Assembly (NCBI RefSeq): GCF_020639365.1
Contig: NZ_JAINUL010000001.1
Coordinates: 4,119,309-4,183,308, forward strand
From: Streptomyces flavotricini
GTDB taxonomy: Bacteria > Actinomycetota > Actinomycetes > Streptomycetales > Streptomycetaceae
Reading direction: 5' to 3'
Length of the DNA: 64,000 bases
This document shows, in pieces, positions 35,140-43,164 of this stretch (position 1 is the first letter of the stretch; each line of letters begins with the position of its first letter). The translations under genes were made by a program, and so were the position numbers. The notes beneath the pieces are model-generated. The model had not been told where the DNA came from, ran no database searches, and saw only the letters and a list, made by a program, of their open reading frames with translations.

Positions 35140-35831
35140 CGACCTCGGCCCGGACACCGGAAACCGACACGGAAGCCGTCACGGAAGCCGCCCCCACCAC
35201 GGTCCCGGGGACGGTCCCCGCTGCGGTCCGGGCCCGCGTGCCCGTCACGCTCTCACGCGTCCGCGACCGCAGCGCCGACCTCATCACCTTCCACCACCTG
35301 CCCGACCCCGGCGAGCACTTCGCCGTCCTCGTCCCCGCAGCCCCCGGCGACGCCGCGCCGCCGCTGGTACGCCTGCACAGCGAATGCCTGACCGGCGACG
35401 TCCTCGGCTCGGCCCGCTGCGACTGCGGCCCCCAGCTCGACGAGGCCCTCCGGCGCATCGCCGACCACGGCGGAGCCGTGCTCTACCTGCGCCAGGAGGG
35501 CCGCGGCATCGGGCTCTACAACAAGCTCGACACCTACCTCCTCCAGGCACAGGACCACGACACCTTCACCGCGAACCGCATGATCGGCCGCGGCGACGAC
35601 GAGCGCGACTACGCGGCGGCCGCCGCGATGCTCCTCGCCCTCGGCCTGACCCGGATCCGCCTGCTCACGAACAACCCCGACAAAGTCCGCGAACTGCGCG
35701 CCCACGGCATCGAGATCACCGAAGTGATCCCCACCGGCGTGTACGTCACCACGGAGAACTCCCGCTACCTGTCCGCCAAGGCCGAACTCGCCGGCCACAC
35801 CATCGCCCTGCTCCAGGAGGCCGCGGCATGA
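35136..35831 (+). CDS. GTP cyclohydrolase II, ToxB/RibA-like
   Basis: 231 residues. Zinc ligands are intact in HSECLTGDVLGSARCDCG (about 73-90), and LRQEGRGIGL (near 113) and LLTNNPDKV (near 175) are GTP cyclohydrolase II signatures. It opens the GTP imidazole ring, giving formate, pyrophosphate and 2,5-diamino-6-ribosylamino-4-pyrimidinone 5'-phosphate. No ribB, ribD, ribE or ribH lies beside it, so it is a pathway copy rather than riboflavin supply. The first 40 residues are a Thr/Ala/Pro-rich extension. A diaminopyrimidine is also the kind of vicinal diamine that nitrous acid converts to a triazole. Confidence 0.88.
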   Translation: MTTSARTPETDTEAVTEAAPTTVPGTVPAAVRARVPVTLSRVRDRSADLITFHHLPDPGEHFAVLVPAAPGDAAPPLVRLHSECLTGDVLGSARCDCGPQLDEALRRIADHGGAVLYLRQEGRGIGLYNKLDTYLLQAQDHDTFTANRMIGRGDDERDYAAAAAMLLALGLTRIRLLTNNPDKVRELRAHGIEITEVIPTGVYVTTENSRYLSAKAELAGHTIALLQEAAA

Positions 35832-36805
35832 CGCTCTCACTCGAAGACCTGGCCGAATCCCCGCACTTCAAGGAGAACGCCGGCCTCGCCGACCCCGGCA
35901 GGCTGCACCCCGCCCGACTGCCCGGCACCACCCCCGAGGAGCTCGCCGCCGCCGTCGAGGACCCGGACCTGCCGACCGCCGAACGCCTCGCCGCCGGCCA
36001 GGTCCTCGGCCTGCTCGGCGATCCCCGCATCCCCTCCCCCGCCACCGGGGCGGGCCCCCGCACCCGCCACGTGTCCGGCGGCCGCATCCGCATCGGCCTC
36101 CCCGAGAACGAGGCCGGATACGTCACCAACGCCTGGGCGCACGTGGGCGTCGAGGAGTCCTGGATCCTCAAGGAGTGCCCCGAGCACACCGTGGAGATCG
36201 CCGACTTCTGGATCGCCACGTACCCCGTGACCAACGGGGAGTACCGCGCCTTCCTGGCCGACACCGGCCTGGAGGAGCGCCCCACCACCTGGTACCTGGG
36301 CGCCTACCCGTGGGACCGCTCCAACCACCCGGTGGCCGGGATCCGCCCCGAGCACGCCGACGCCTACGCCGCATGGCTCACCGAGCGCACCGGACACCCC
36401 TGGCGGCTGCCCACCGAAGCCGAGTGGGAGCACGCCGCCAAGGGACCCGAGGGCCTGCCCTACCCCTGGCCCGGCGGCTTCGACCCGGAGGCGGCCAACA
36501 CCCGCGAGTCCGGCGTGCACACCACCACCCCCGTCGGCGCGTTCCCGGCCGGCCGCTCCCCGTACGGAGTCCACGACATGGGCGGCAACGTCGAGGAGTT
36601 CACCGCCGACGACTACGTCCCCTACCCGGACGGCCCCTACGTCGCCGACCACCTGGTGCAGACGATGGGCAGCTACCGGATCGCCCGCGGCGGCTCCTTC
36701 GCCCGCTTCGGCGACCTGACCCGCACCCGGCGCCGCCACGGCGCCTTCCCCGGGCCGCTGTACCCCGTCGGGTTCCGCCTCGCCACCGGCGAGCGGCCCT
36801 CATGA
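35828..36805 (+). CDS. Formylglycine-generating-enzyme-like (SUMF1 domain) protein, ToxD-like
   Basis: 325 residues. An N-terminal region (about 1-80) precedes an FGE-sulfatase domain with YPVTNGEYRAFL, RLPTEAEWEHAAKG, GNVEEFTADDY, ARGGSF and GFRLA. The family covers formylglycine-generating enzymes and the EgtB/OvoA sulfoxide synthase relatives, i.e. oxidative enzymes; ToxD of the toxoflavin pathway belongs here. I see no pair of C-terminal cysteines like the copper site of classical FGE, so chemistry on a sulfatase is unlikely. A redox step in forming the azapteridine or N-N unit is the best guess. Coupled by ATGA overlaps on both sides. Confidence 0.75.
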   Translation: MTLSLEDLAESPHFKENAGLADPGRLHPARLPGTTPEELAAAVEDPDLPTAERLAAGQVLGLLGDPRIPSPATGAGPRTRHVSGGRIRIGLPENEAGYVTNAWAHVGVEESWILKECPEHTVEIADFWIATYPVTNGEYRAFLADTGLEERPTTWYLGAYPWDRSNHPVAGIRPEHADAYAAWLTERTGHPWRLPTEAEWEHAAKGPEGLPYPWPGGFDPEAANTRESGVHTTTPVGAFPAGRSPYGVHDMGGNVEEFTADDYVPYPDGPYVADHLVQTMGSYRIARGGSFARFGDLTRTRRRHGAFPGPLYPVGFRLATGERPS

Positions 36806-37953
36806 CGACCGCCGTCCGCCCCGGGCCCGAGCCGGCGCTCGCGGGGCCGCAAACCGGCGGCCCCGAACCGGCCGAAGCCATCGGCCCCGATACCGCCGGA
36901 CCCGAAGCCGCCGGACCCGACTTCGCCGGCATCCGCCGCGCCCTGGCCGACCGGGCCCCCGTCCTGGCCGACCTCACCCGGGCCTTCGCACCGCTGGAGG
37001 CCGAGGCCCACCGGCTGCTGCCGCGGCTCGCCGCGCTGCGCCCGGGCATCGGGGACACCCCGCTCGTCGCCGTGCCCAGCCGGGCGGGACGGGGCACCGT
37101 CTGGCTCAAGACGGAGGCCGCCAACACCTCCGGATCCGTCAAGTCCCGCACCGCGTACGCCCTGTTGTGCGCGGCCGTCGCCTCGGCGGGCACCCCCCGG
37201 GTACGGCTCGTCGAGTACTCGGGCGGCAGCCTCGCCGTCGCCCTGGCCGAGCTGTGCGCACCACTGGGCCTGGACCTGCACCTGGTGGCCCCGTACGGGG
37301 TGCCCGAACGGCTGCTGGACCAGCTCCGCCGGCACGGCGCCCAGGTCACCACGGCCCGCGAGGGCACCGGCTTCCTCGGCGCGATGGACGAGGCGGTCCG
37401 CGTGGCCGAACGCGAGGACCGGCACCTGCTGCTCCAGCACTGCGCGGCCGCCGGCGCCGCCCTGCACCGGGAACACACCGGCGCGGAGATCATCGGCCAG
37501 CTCTCCGGCTACGGGGTCGAACCGGCCGCCGTGGCCGCGGCCGTCGGCACCGGCGGCAGCCTCACCGGCACCGCCATGGCCCTGCGCGGCGCCTGGCCGG
37601 ACTGCCGCCCCCTGGCGGTCTTCCCCGCCGAGGCCGTCTACGGCGACGAACGCGCCCCCACCGGGGCCCGCCGGATGAACGGCACGGGCGGACTGGGACA
37701 CGGCCTGCGCCAGCCGCTGCTCGCCGCGTTCCCGCAGGACTACTTCAGTTTCACCGCCGTCGCCTATCCGCAAGCCCTCCAGGCCATGCGCCACCTGCGC
37801 CGGGAACACGGCATCGCCGTCTCCGCCAGCGGCGCGGGCGCCTGGCTCGGCGCCTCCGCGGAAGTCGACCAAGGCCCGCGAGGGCGCAACGCAGTCGCGG
37901 TCGTCGCAAGCCGCGGAACAATCGAGGAGTGGGAGCATGCCGCAGGAACGTGA
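36802..37953 (+). CDS. PLP-dependent cysteine-synthase-like enzyme
   Basis: 383 residues of fold type II. The PLP lysine is in NTSGSVKSRTAY (about 110-121), and the phosphate-binding loop is GTGGSLTG near 249. The usual family context is SVKDR; here Asp is Ser. The first 40 residues are low-complexity Pro/Gly/Ala. Members replace the beta-substituent of O-acetyl- or O-phosphoserine with sulphide, amine or other nucleophiles (for example SbnA, ZmaU-type). With a serine acetyltransferase four genes downstream, it probably turns O-acetylserine into a beta-substituted alanine such as diaminopropionate or a hydrazino/thio analogue. Overlaps neighbours on both sides (4 bp and 17 bp). Confidence 0.8.
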   Translation: MTTAVRPGPEPALAGPQTGGPEPAEAIGPDTAGPEAAGPDFAGIRRALADRAPVLADLTRAFAPLEAEAHRLLPRLAALRPGIGDTPLVAVPSRAGRGTVWLKTEAANTSGSVKSRTAYALLCAAVASAGTPRVRLVEYSGGSLAVALAELCAPLGLDLHLVAPYGVPERLLDQLRRHGAQVTTAREGTGFLGAMDEAVRVAEREDRHLLLQHCAAAGAALHREHTGAEIIGQLSGYGVEPAAVAAAVGTGGSLTGTAMALRGAWPDCRPLAVFPAEAVYGDERAPTGARRMNGTGGLGHGLRQPLLAAFPQDYFSFTAVAYPQALQAMRHLRREHGIAVSASGAGAWLGASAEVDQGPRGRNAVAVVASRGTIEEWEHAAGT

Positions 37954-38659
37954 GACATCCGCAGTCCTGACCGTCCCCGGCCACAGCGCCGCGGACGCGG
38001 AGCACGCGGAACGGAACTACTGCGGCTACCGCGAGGTCGTCCGCAACTCGTTCAAGCAGTGGTACAAGAACAACCGCGACTCCTGGTCGGGGACGACCAC
38101 CAACGACCGCGTCACGCACTTCGCGATCGCGGCCGCCCCCACCGGCGAAGACCAGCCGGGCTCCGGCCCGGCCCGGGTCCTGGACATCGGCTGCGGCCGC
38201 GGCCTGCAGACGGCCTCCCTCGCCGAATGGCTGGAGGCCGAGGTCACCGGCCTCGACCTGCTCGACGTATGGGACACCCCCGACGTCAAGAACGGTTCGA
38301 TCCGCTTCCACCAGGGCGACTTCCTCGCCTTCCGCGCCGAAGGCCTCGACCTGCTCGTCGACAACGGCTGCCTGCACCACCAGCGCCGCGAGGACTGGGC
38401 CCCCTGGGTGGAGCACGGCCGCAAGATGCTGCGCCCCGGCGGGGTCTGGGTCGTCAGCGTGTTCCTCAGCCCCGACGGTGAGATCACCCCGCACCCCCTC
38501 GCGGACGGGCGGCTGAACTGGTGGCTCACCGAGCGGCTCGTCACCGAGCTCTACGAGGCGAACGGCTTCCGCTTCACCGGCAGCCTCGAGATCGACCGCC
38601 ACTTCGAGTACGAGGGCCACCAGCTCAAGTACCTGACCCTGTCCTTCGTCGCGGTCTGA
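37937..38659 (+). CDS. Class I SAM-dependent methyltransferase, ToxA-like
   Basis: 240 residues. Motif I VLDIGCGRG lies near 82-90, an acidic motif II (VTGLDLLD) near 108, and motif IV LLVDNGCLHH near 140. The position in the operon and overall style agree with ToxA, which N-methylates the azapteridine precursor in toxoflavin formation. An O- or N-methyl transfer to the cluster product is expected. The start overlaps the previous gene by 17 bp. Other small-molecule methyltransferases share these motifs, so the ToxA link is from context. Confidence 0.78.
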   Translation: MPQERETSAVLTVPGHSAADAEHAERNYCGYREVVRNSFKQWYKNNRDSWSGTTTNDRVTHFAIAAAPTGEDQPGSGPARVLDIGCGRGLQTASLAEWLEAEVTGLDLLDVWDTPDVKNGSIRFHQGDFLAFRAEGLDLLVDNGCLHHQRREDWAPWVEHGRKMLRPGGVWVVSVFLSPDGEITPHPLADGRLNWWLTERLVTELYEANGFRFTGSLEIDRHFEYEGHQLKYLTLSFVAV

Positions 38660-38697
38660 GCGGCGCGGGAGGAGAGAAGAAAGAGGAGGTACCGGAG

Positions 38698-39654
38698 ATG
38701 CTCAAGGAAATCGCACTCGACGACCGGGGCGACGACCAGCACGTCCGAAGCGCCCTGCGCGACGGCTTCTTCCTGGTGCGCAACACGGTGCCGGAGACCC
38801 TGCTGGACGAGGCGTACGCCATGCTCGGCGCGTTCTTCGAGCTGCCGGCCGAGCTCAAGGCCGACTGCCGGGTACCCGGCGCCAACGGGCAGTCCGGATA
38901 CCTCCCACCCCTGGTGGAGCAGGGCGAGAAGGGCCGCACCCCCGACTGGAAGGAGCTGTTCCACTGGGGTGCCCCACTGCCCTCCGCGCACCCGCTGCGC
39001 GAGCGCTACCCCGCCCGCTACCCGCAGCCGTACTACCCCGATCACCTGATCCCCGGGATCGGCGCCGCCCTGGGCGAACTCCACCTGAGGATGTCCCGGT
39101 TCCAGCTCGACGTGGTCCGCCGGCTGGCCGGGGCGCTCGGCGCGGCCCCCGGCTACTTCGAGGAGATGCTGGAGGACGGCCCCGTCGTCAACCGGGCCAC
39201 GTGGTACCCGCCGATGGAGCAGGCCCCGTCCGCGGACCACGTCTGGATGGTGGAGCACCAGGACTTCGACCTGATCACCGCGCTGCCCCGGGCCACCGCC
39301 GCCGGCCTCGAAGTCCTCATCGACGGCGAGTGGACCCCCGCCCGGGCCCCCGAGGGCTACTCGATCCTCAATGTCGGCATGGTCCTGGAACGGCTCACCG
39401 GCGGGCTGGCCCGCGCCGCCGTCCACCGCGTCGTCGCCACACCCGGCCAAAGCGGCGGCCGGCTCTCCATCGTGCAGTTCTGCCACCCCACCCCGTGGAC
39501 GGTGCTCTCCGCGCTCCGCGGCACCACGGTGGACGGCGAGCCCGACCGGTACCCCGCCCTGACCGCACAGGACCTGTTCCAGCGCACGATGTACCGGATC
39601 AACCGGCTGGACTCCCAGCAGGCCGCCCCGCTGACCCCGGCGGCCCGGCCGTGA
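38698..39654 (+). CDS. 2-oxoglutarate/Fe(II)-dependent oxygenase (isopenicillin N synthase-like)
   Basis: 318 residues. The N-terminal DIOX_N-type region (about 1-115) precedes the jelly-roll core. Iron ligands are visible: His and Asp in EHQDFDL (near 182-184) and the distal His in ARAAVHRVV near 242, with the 2OG-binding Arg-x-Ser in GRLSIVQF near 256. It should hydroxylate, desaturate or cyclise an intermediate. A strong GAGGAGGT site precedes the ATG, 38 bp after the methyltransferase. IPNS itself does not use 2OG; the R-x-S motif is shared by both types, so substrate use is open. Confidence 0.85.
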   Translation: MLKEIALDDRGDDQHVRSALRDGFFLVRNTVPETLLDEAYAMLGAFFELPAELKADCRVPGANGQSGYLPPLVEQGEKGRTPDWKELFHWGAPLPSAHPLRERYPARYPQPYYPDHLIPGIGAALGELHLRMSRFQLDVVRRLAGALGAAPGYFEEMLEDGPVVNRATWYPPMEQAPSADHVWMVEHQDFDLITALPRATAAGLEVLIDGEWTPARAPEGYSILNVGMVLERLTGGLARAAVHRVVATPGQSGGRLSIVQFCHPTPWTVLSALRGTTVDGEPDRYPALTAQDLFQRTMYRINRLDSQQAAPLTPAARP

Positions 39655-40235
39655 ACGGCGCCGGAGCCGGCACCCCGCGGCGGATCGGGGTCCTGCGACA
39701 GATCCGCGAGGACCTCGACACGGTCGTCGCGCGCGACCCCTCCCGCCCGCGCCTGCGCGACGCGCTGCTCCACTCGCCCTGGCACGGGCTGGCCCTCCAC
39801 AGGATCGCGCACCGCCTCCACCTGCGCGACCACCGCTTCGCCGCCGGACTGCTCACCCTCGCGGGACGGCTGCTCTCCGGCATGGAGCTGCACCCCGGCG
39901 CGCGGATCGGCCGGCGGGCCTTCATCGACCACGGCTTCGGCGTGGTCATCGGAGAAACGGCCCGCGTCGGCGACGACGTGACGCTCTACCACGGGGTGAC
40001 CCTCGGATCGCGCGGCTGGTCCCGGGCGGGCGAGCCCGGCGTGCGCCGCCACCCCGTCATCGGCGACGACGTCCTCATCGGCGTCGGCGCCTCCGTACTC
40101 GGCCCGGTCACCATCGCCCCCGGCAACCGGATCCGCGCCCACTCCCTCATCCTTCGCGATCTCCCCGCCCCCGGCAGGGCGATCCGCATCGACCCCGTCC
40201 GAGAAGCCGCCCACCCCTCAAGGAGCACCGCATGA
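39651..40235 (+). CDS. Serine O-acetyltransferase (CysE-like)
   Basis: 194 residues from a GTG that overlaps the oxygenase stop (GTGA). A helical N-terminal part (about 1-75) precedes hexapeptide repeats (left-handed beta-helix) with FIDHGFGVVIGETA near 96-109, containing the catalytic Asp-His pair, and LYHGVTLG. It transfers acetyl from acetyl-CoA to L-serine, giving O-acetylserine. Paired with the cysteine-synthase-like gene in the same operon it should supply the activated three-carbon substrate for a pathway-specific amino acid. The N-terminal domain is shorter than in E. coli CysE. Confidence 0.88.
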   Translation: MNGAGAGTPRRIGVLRQIREDLDTVVARDPSRPRLRDALLHSPWHGLALHRIAHRLHLRDHRFAAGLLTLAGRLLSGMELHPGARIGRRAFIDHGFGVVIGETARVGDDVTLYHGVTLGSRGWSRAGEPGVRRHPVIGDDVLIGVGASVLGPVTIAPGNRIRAHSLILRDLPAPGRAIRIDPVREAAHPSRSTA

Positions 40236-40558
40236 CGCCGGCCACCCTCAGAGAGCGCACCCTCGAACTCGCCAAGGACCTCGACACGGGCGACTGGGCC
40301 CCCACCGACCTCGAACGCAGCATCGCCAACCGGCTGCTGACCGCCGCCCACCCGGTCGGCTGCATCACCGAGCACGCCGTACGGGACGCCGTGTGGGAGG
40401 GCTCCGAACCGCTGGCCCGGGTGAACGACGGCCGGCTCTCGCTCCTGCTCGCCGAGATCACGTACAGCCTCACCGGAAACGGCCGCGACGCCGCAGGCCT
40501 CGCCTCGGCCCAGGCCCTCCTCGCATCGGTCAACCGCCGGGGCCAGGGCGGCGCGTGA
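40232..40558 (+). CDS. Small hypothetical protein, last gene of the tox-like operon
   Basis: 108 residues, mostly helical, with no signal peptide, no cysteine cluster and no motif that I recognise (one cysteine, in PVGCITEHAV). There is no DSL phosphopantetheine motif, so it is not a carrier protein. Its ATG overlaps the serine acetyltransferase stop by 4 bp, a strong sign that it is a real, co-translated gene. It may be a small structural partner of one of the preceding enzymes. Confidence 0.7.
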   Translation: MTPATLRERTLELAKDLDTGDWAPTDLERSIANRLLTAAHPVGCITEHAVRDAVWEGSEPLARVNDGRLSLLLAEITYSLTGNGRDAAGLASAQALLASVNRRGQGGA

Positions 40559-40572
40559 CCTCGTGAGGGTTC

Positions 40573-40619
40573 GGCGAGGGGCTGCCGACGGGCGACGAGC
40601 CCCGGCGGCGCCCCTCGCC
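40573..40619 (+). terminator. Possible terminator closing the cluster
   Basis: A 10-bp inverted repeat (40573-40582 with 40610-40619) with a 27-nt loop starts 15 bases after the last cluster gene. The long loop makes it weak evidence. The 198-bp gap before the convergent hemB gene holds nothing else recognisable. Confidence 0.35.
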
Positions 40620-40756
40620 ACGCCTTCAACCGTCGGCGTCGCGACCGACGGAACGTCGCGCTTGCGCGGGTCGGCGCGGTCGGGAGTCAACCTCCCTGTC
40701 CACGGCCCTGCGGGCTCGCCAGACGAGACCCGGCCCGGTGACCCGGGCGCGGCAGG

Positions 40757-41758
40757 TCAGCGGGTCTCGCGGAGCCAGCCCGCGACCTCCGTCGCCCAGT
40801 ACGTCAGGATCGTGTCCGCGCCCGCCCGCTTGATGCCGAGCAGCGTCTCCAGGATGGCCCGGTCGCGCTCGATCCAGCCCTTCTCCGCCGCCGCCTCGAT
40901 CATCGCGAACTCGCCGCTGATCTGGTACGCGGCGACGGGTACGTCCACCGCCTGCGCGACCCGGTACAGGACGTCCAGGTAGGGGCCGGCCGGCTTGACC
41001 ATCACCATGTCCGCGCCCTCCTCCAGGTCGAGCGCCAGCTCCCGCAGCGACTCCCGCGCGTTCGCCGGGTCCTGCTGGTACGTCTTGCGGTCGCCCTGGA
41101 GGGAGGAGGCGACCGCCTCGCGGAACGGCCCGTAGAAGGCCGAGGTGTACTTCGCCGTGTACGCGAGGATCGACACGTCCTCGTGCCCCGTCTCGTCGAG
41201 CGCGTCGCGGATCACGCCGACCTGGCCGTCCATCATCCCGCTCGGGCCCACCACGTGGACGCCCGCGTCGGCCTGGACCTGCGCCATCTCCGCGTACCGC
41301 TCCAGCGTGGCGTCGTTGTCGACGCGCCCGTGCTCGTCCAGGACCCCGCAGTGCCCGTGGTCGGTGTACTCGTCCAGGCACAGGTCGGACATGATGACGA
41401 GGTCGTCACCGACCTCCGCCTTCACGTCGCGGATGGCGACCTGGAGGATCCCGTCCGGCTCGGTGCCGGCCGTGCCCAGCGCGTCCTTGTTCTCGTCGGC
41501 CGGGACCCCGAAGAGCATGATCCCCGCGACGCCCGCCTCGACCGCCTCCACGGCGGCCTTGCGCAGCGTGTCGCGGGTGTGCTGGACCACGCCCGGCATC
41601 GCCGAGATCGCCAGCGGTTCGGAGATCCCCTCCCGGACGAAGGCGGGCAGGATCAGGTCCGAGGGGTGCAGCCGGTTCTCCGCGACCATCCGCCGCATCG
41701 CCGGGGTGGTGCGCAGCCGGCGGGGCCGCGAGCCGGGGAAGGATCCGTACGCGCTCAT
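40757..41758 (-). CDS. hemB: Porphobilinogen synthase (delta-aminolevulinic acid dehydratase)
   Basis: 333 residues. The Schiff-base lysine is in MVKPAGPYLDV near 255, and DLCLDEYTDHGHCG near 127-140 is the metal-site segment in which Asp replaces part of the zinc cysteine set, as in magnesium-type actinobacterial enzymes. It condenses two 5-aminolevulinate molecules to porphobilinogen in tetrapyrrole synthesis. It is separated here from hemA/C/D by a small regulatory module and a HEAT-repeat gene. It marks the start of the conserved chromosomal region to the right of the cluster. Confidence 0.93.
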   Translation of the reverse strand: MSAYGSFPGSRPRRLRTTPAMRRMVAENRLHPSDLILPAFVREGISEPLAISAMPGVVQHTRDTLRKAAVEAVEAGVAGIMLFGVPADENKDALGTAGTEPDGILQVAIRDVKAEVGDDLVIMSDLCLDEYTDHGHCGVLDEHGRVDNDATLERYAEMAQVQADAGVHVVGPSGMMDGQVGVIRDALDETGHEDVSILAYTAKYTSAFYGPFREAVASSLQGDRKTYQQDPANARESLRELALDLEEGADMVMVKPAGPYLDVLYRVAQAVDVPVAAYQISGEFAMIEAAAEKGWIERDRAILETLLGIKRAGADTILTYWATEVAGWLRETR

Positions 41759-41800
41759 ACTCAGTCGCCTCTTCGAGCCTGGACAGCAGTCGCTTCCAGC

Positions 41801-42199
41801 CTAGGGGGTGTCCCGCGGGTGACCCGTCACGGCCAGCTCGCACCACACCACCTTTCCGGGCCTGCGCGGCCCGACCCCCCACCGCTCGGCGAGGGCCGCC
41901 ACCAGCAGCAGCCCCCGCCCGCCCTCGGCCCCCGGATCCCTGTCCGCGATCCGCGGCCGCCCACCCCCGCTGTCGGCCACCTCGACCCTGACGAGGTCCT
42001 CGAAGAGCAGCAGCCGCAGCCGGTAGTACCGGCCGGGCGGGACGCCGTGCAGCAGGGCATTGGTGGCGAGCTCGCTCACGCAGAGCAACAGGTCGTCCCG
42101 GCGGCGTGTGACACCCCACGCGTCAAGTGTCACCGCCGCGAACTCCCTGCTGGAGCCGATGGATTGGCGGCTGCGGGGGAAGTACCGCTCACGCAGCAT
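41801..42199 (-). CDS. ATP-binding regulatory protein (HATPase_c, anti-sigma kinase-like)
   Basis: About 132 residues. Bergerat-fold motifs are present: N box ELATNALLHG, G1 VEVADSGGG and G2 GGRGLLLVAALAERWG. These small proteins resemble the SpoIIAB/RsbW group and are very common next to whiJ-like genes in Streptomyces, usually with unknown partners. ATG 42199 is used; in-frame GTG codons at 42217 and 42223 are alternatives. It is divergent from the XRE regulator at 42337 and just upstream of hemB on the same strand. Confidence 0.78.
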   Translation of the reverse strand: MLRERYFPRSRQSIGSSREFAAVTLDAWGVTRRRDDLLLCVSELATNALLHGVPPGRYYRLRLLLFEDLVRVEVADSGGGRPRIADRDPGAEGGRGLLLVAALAERWGVGPRRPGKVVWCELAVTGHPRDTP

Positions 42200-42336
42200 G
42201 GCCGGATGGATTTCCACGTTCACGGGGTGATCGTCGCGTTGCGTGACTAGCGTGAGCGAGACGAGCAACCCGTACTCCTTCACGTGTACGGGTTGGTACG
42301 GGTATCTCGTGTGCACGGGCGGGGAGTTCAACAGAC

Positions 42337-43164
42337 ATGCGAGCACGAACGCGGGCCCCGAGGCCCAATGCCACCGCGATGAAGATGGTCGGCGCCCAGG
42401 TCGGCGCGGCGCGCATCGCCAAGGGAATGACCCAGCGCGCCCTCGCCGAGGAGCTGCACATAGACGTCGAGACCATCGCCTCGATCGAGCAGGGCCGACG
42501 GGCTCTCATGCCGAACGTCGCCGAGCAGATGGACCGGATCCTCGGTCTGCCCGGAATGCTCTCGATCGCCGCGACCAGGATGCCGGAGGTCGACATGGTC
42601 CCGGCCTGGGCCGAGGAGTACATGGAGCGCGAGGCAGAGGCCCTGGCACTGTCCTGGTTCGACACCATGATCGTGCCGGGCCTACTCCAGACCGAGGCCT
42701 ACGCCCGCGCAGTGTTCGGCTGCCGCGTCCCCTTCGTCGGGGAGGAGAAGATCGAGCTCCAGACCGCCCATCGGATGAAACGCCAGGAACTGCTGCGCCG
42801 CCCTGTCCCGCCCACCCTCAGCTTCGTCGTCTGGGAGGCGGCCCTACGGGACCGGATCGGCGGACGCGAGGTGTACCGAGAACAGATCCGCCATCTGCGC
42901 GCCTGCGCCGACCGCCCGGCCATCTCATTCCAGGTCCTTCCCCTGGGAGTCACCGCACAGGCAGGCCTCGCGGGCCCCTTCACGCTGCTGGAGACACCGG
43001 AGTTCCAGCACCTCGCGTACTCCGAAACCCAGCGCGGCAGCTCCCTCGTCAGGGACCCGAACGAGGTCAGCATCCTCGCCCAGAAGTATGCGATGCTGCG
43101 GTCACAGGCCCTCAACTTCGCAGAGACGAATGACCTGTTGGACCGGTTGCTAGGAGAGCCATGA
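42337..43164 (+). CDS. XRE-family helix-turn-helix regulator (WhiJ-like, DUF5753 domain)
   Basis: 275 residues. The HTH occupies about 18-75 (GMTQRALAEELHIDVETIASIEQG) and the rest is the DUF5753 ligand/partner region with LLQTEAYARAVF. This is the WhiJ/AbaA regulator class that acts together with a small DUF397 protein and a HATPase protein; both are present as neighbours. The gene overlaps the DUF397 gene by 4 bp. Roles are usually in development or antibiotic onset, but the target of this copy is unknown. Confidence 0.85.
   Translation: MRARTRAPRPNATAMKMVGAQVGAARIAKGMTQRALAEELHIDVETIASIEQGRRALMPNVAEQMDRILGLPGMLSIAATRMPEVDMVPAWAEEYMEREAEALALSWFDTMIVPGLLQTEAYARAVFGCRVPFVGEEKIELQTAHRMKRQELLRRPVPPTLSFVVWEAALRDRIGGREVYREQIRHLRACADRPAISFQVLPLGVTAQAGLAGPFTLLETPEFQHLAYSETQRGSSLVRDPNEVSILAQKYAMLRSQALNFAETNDLLDRLLGEP

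Noticed and set aside
35136..35831. Riboflavin biosynthesis gene
   Set aside because: The GTP cyclohydrolase II is intact, but no other rib gene is near and it is embedded and coupled in the tox-like operon.
40232..40558. Acyl carrier protein for the KASIII
   Set aside because: No DSL-type serine motif and the charge pattern is wrong for an ACP.
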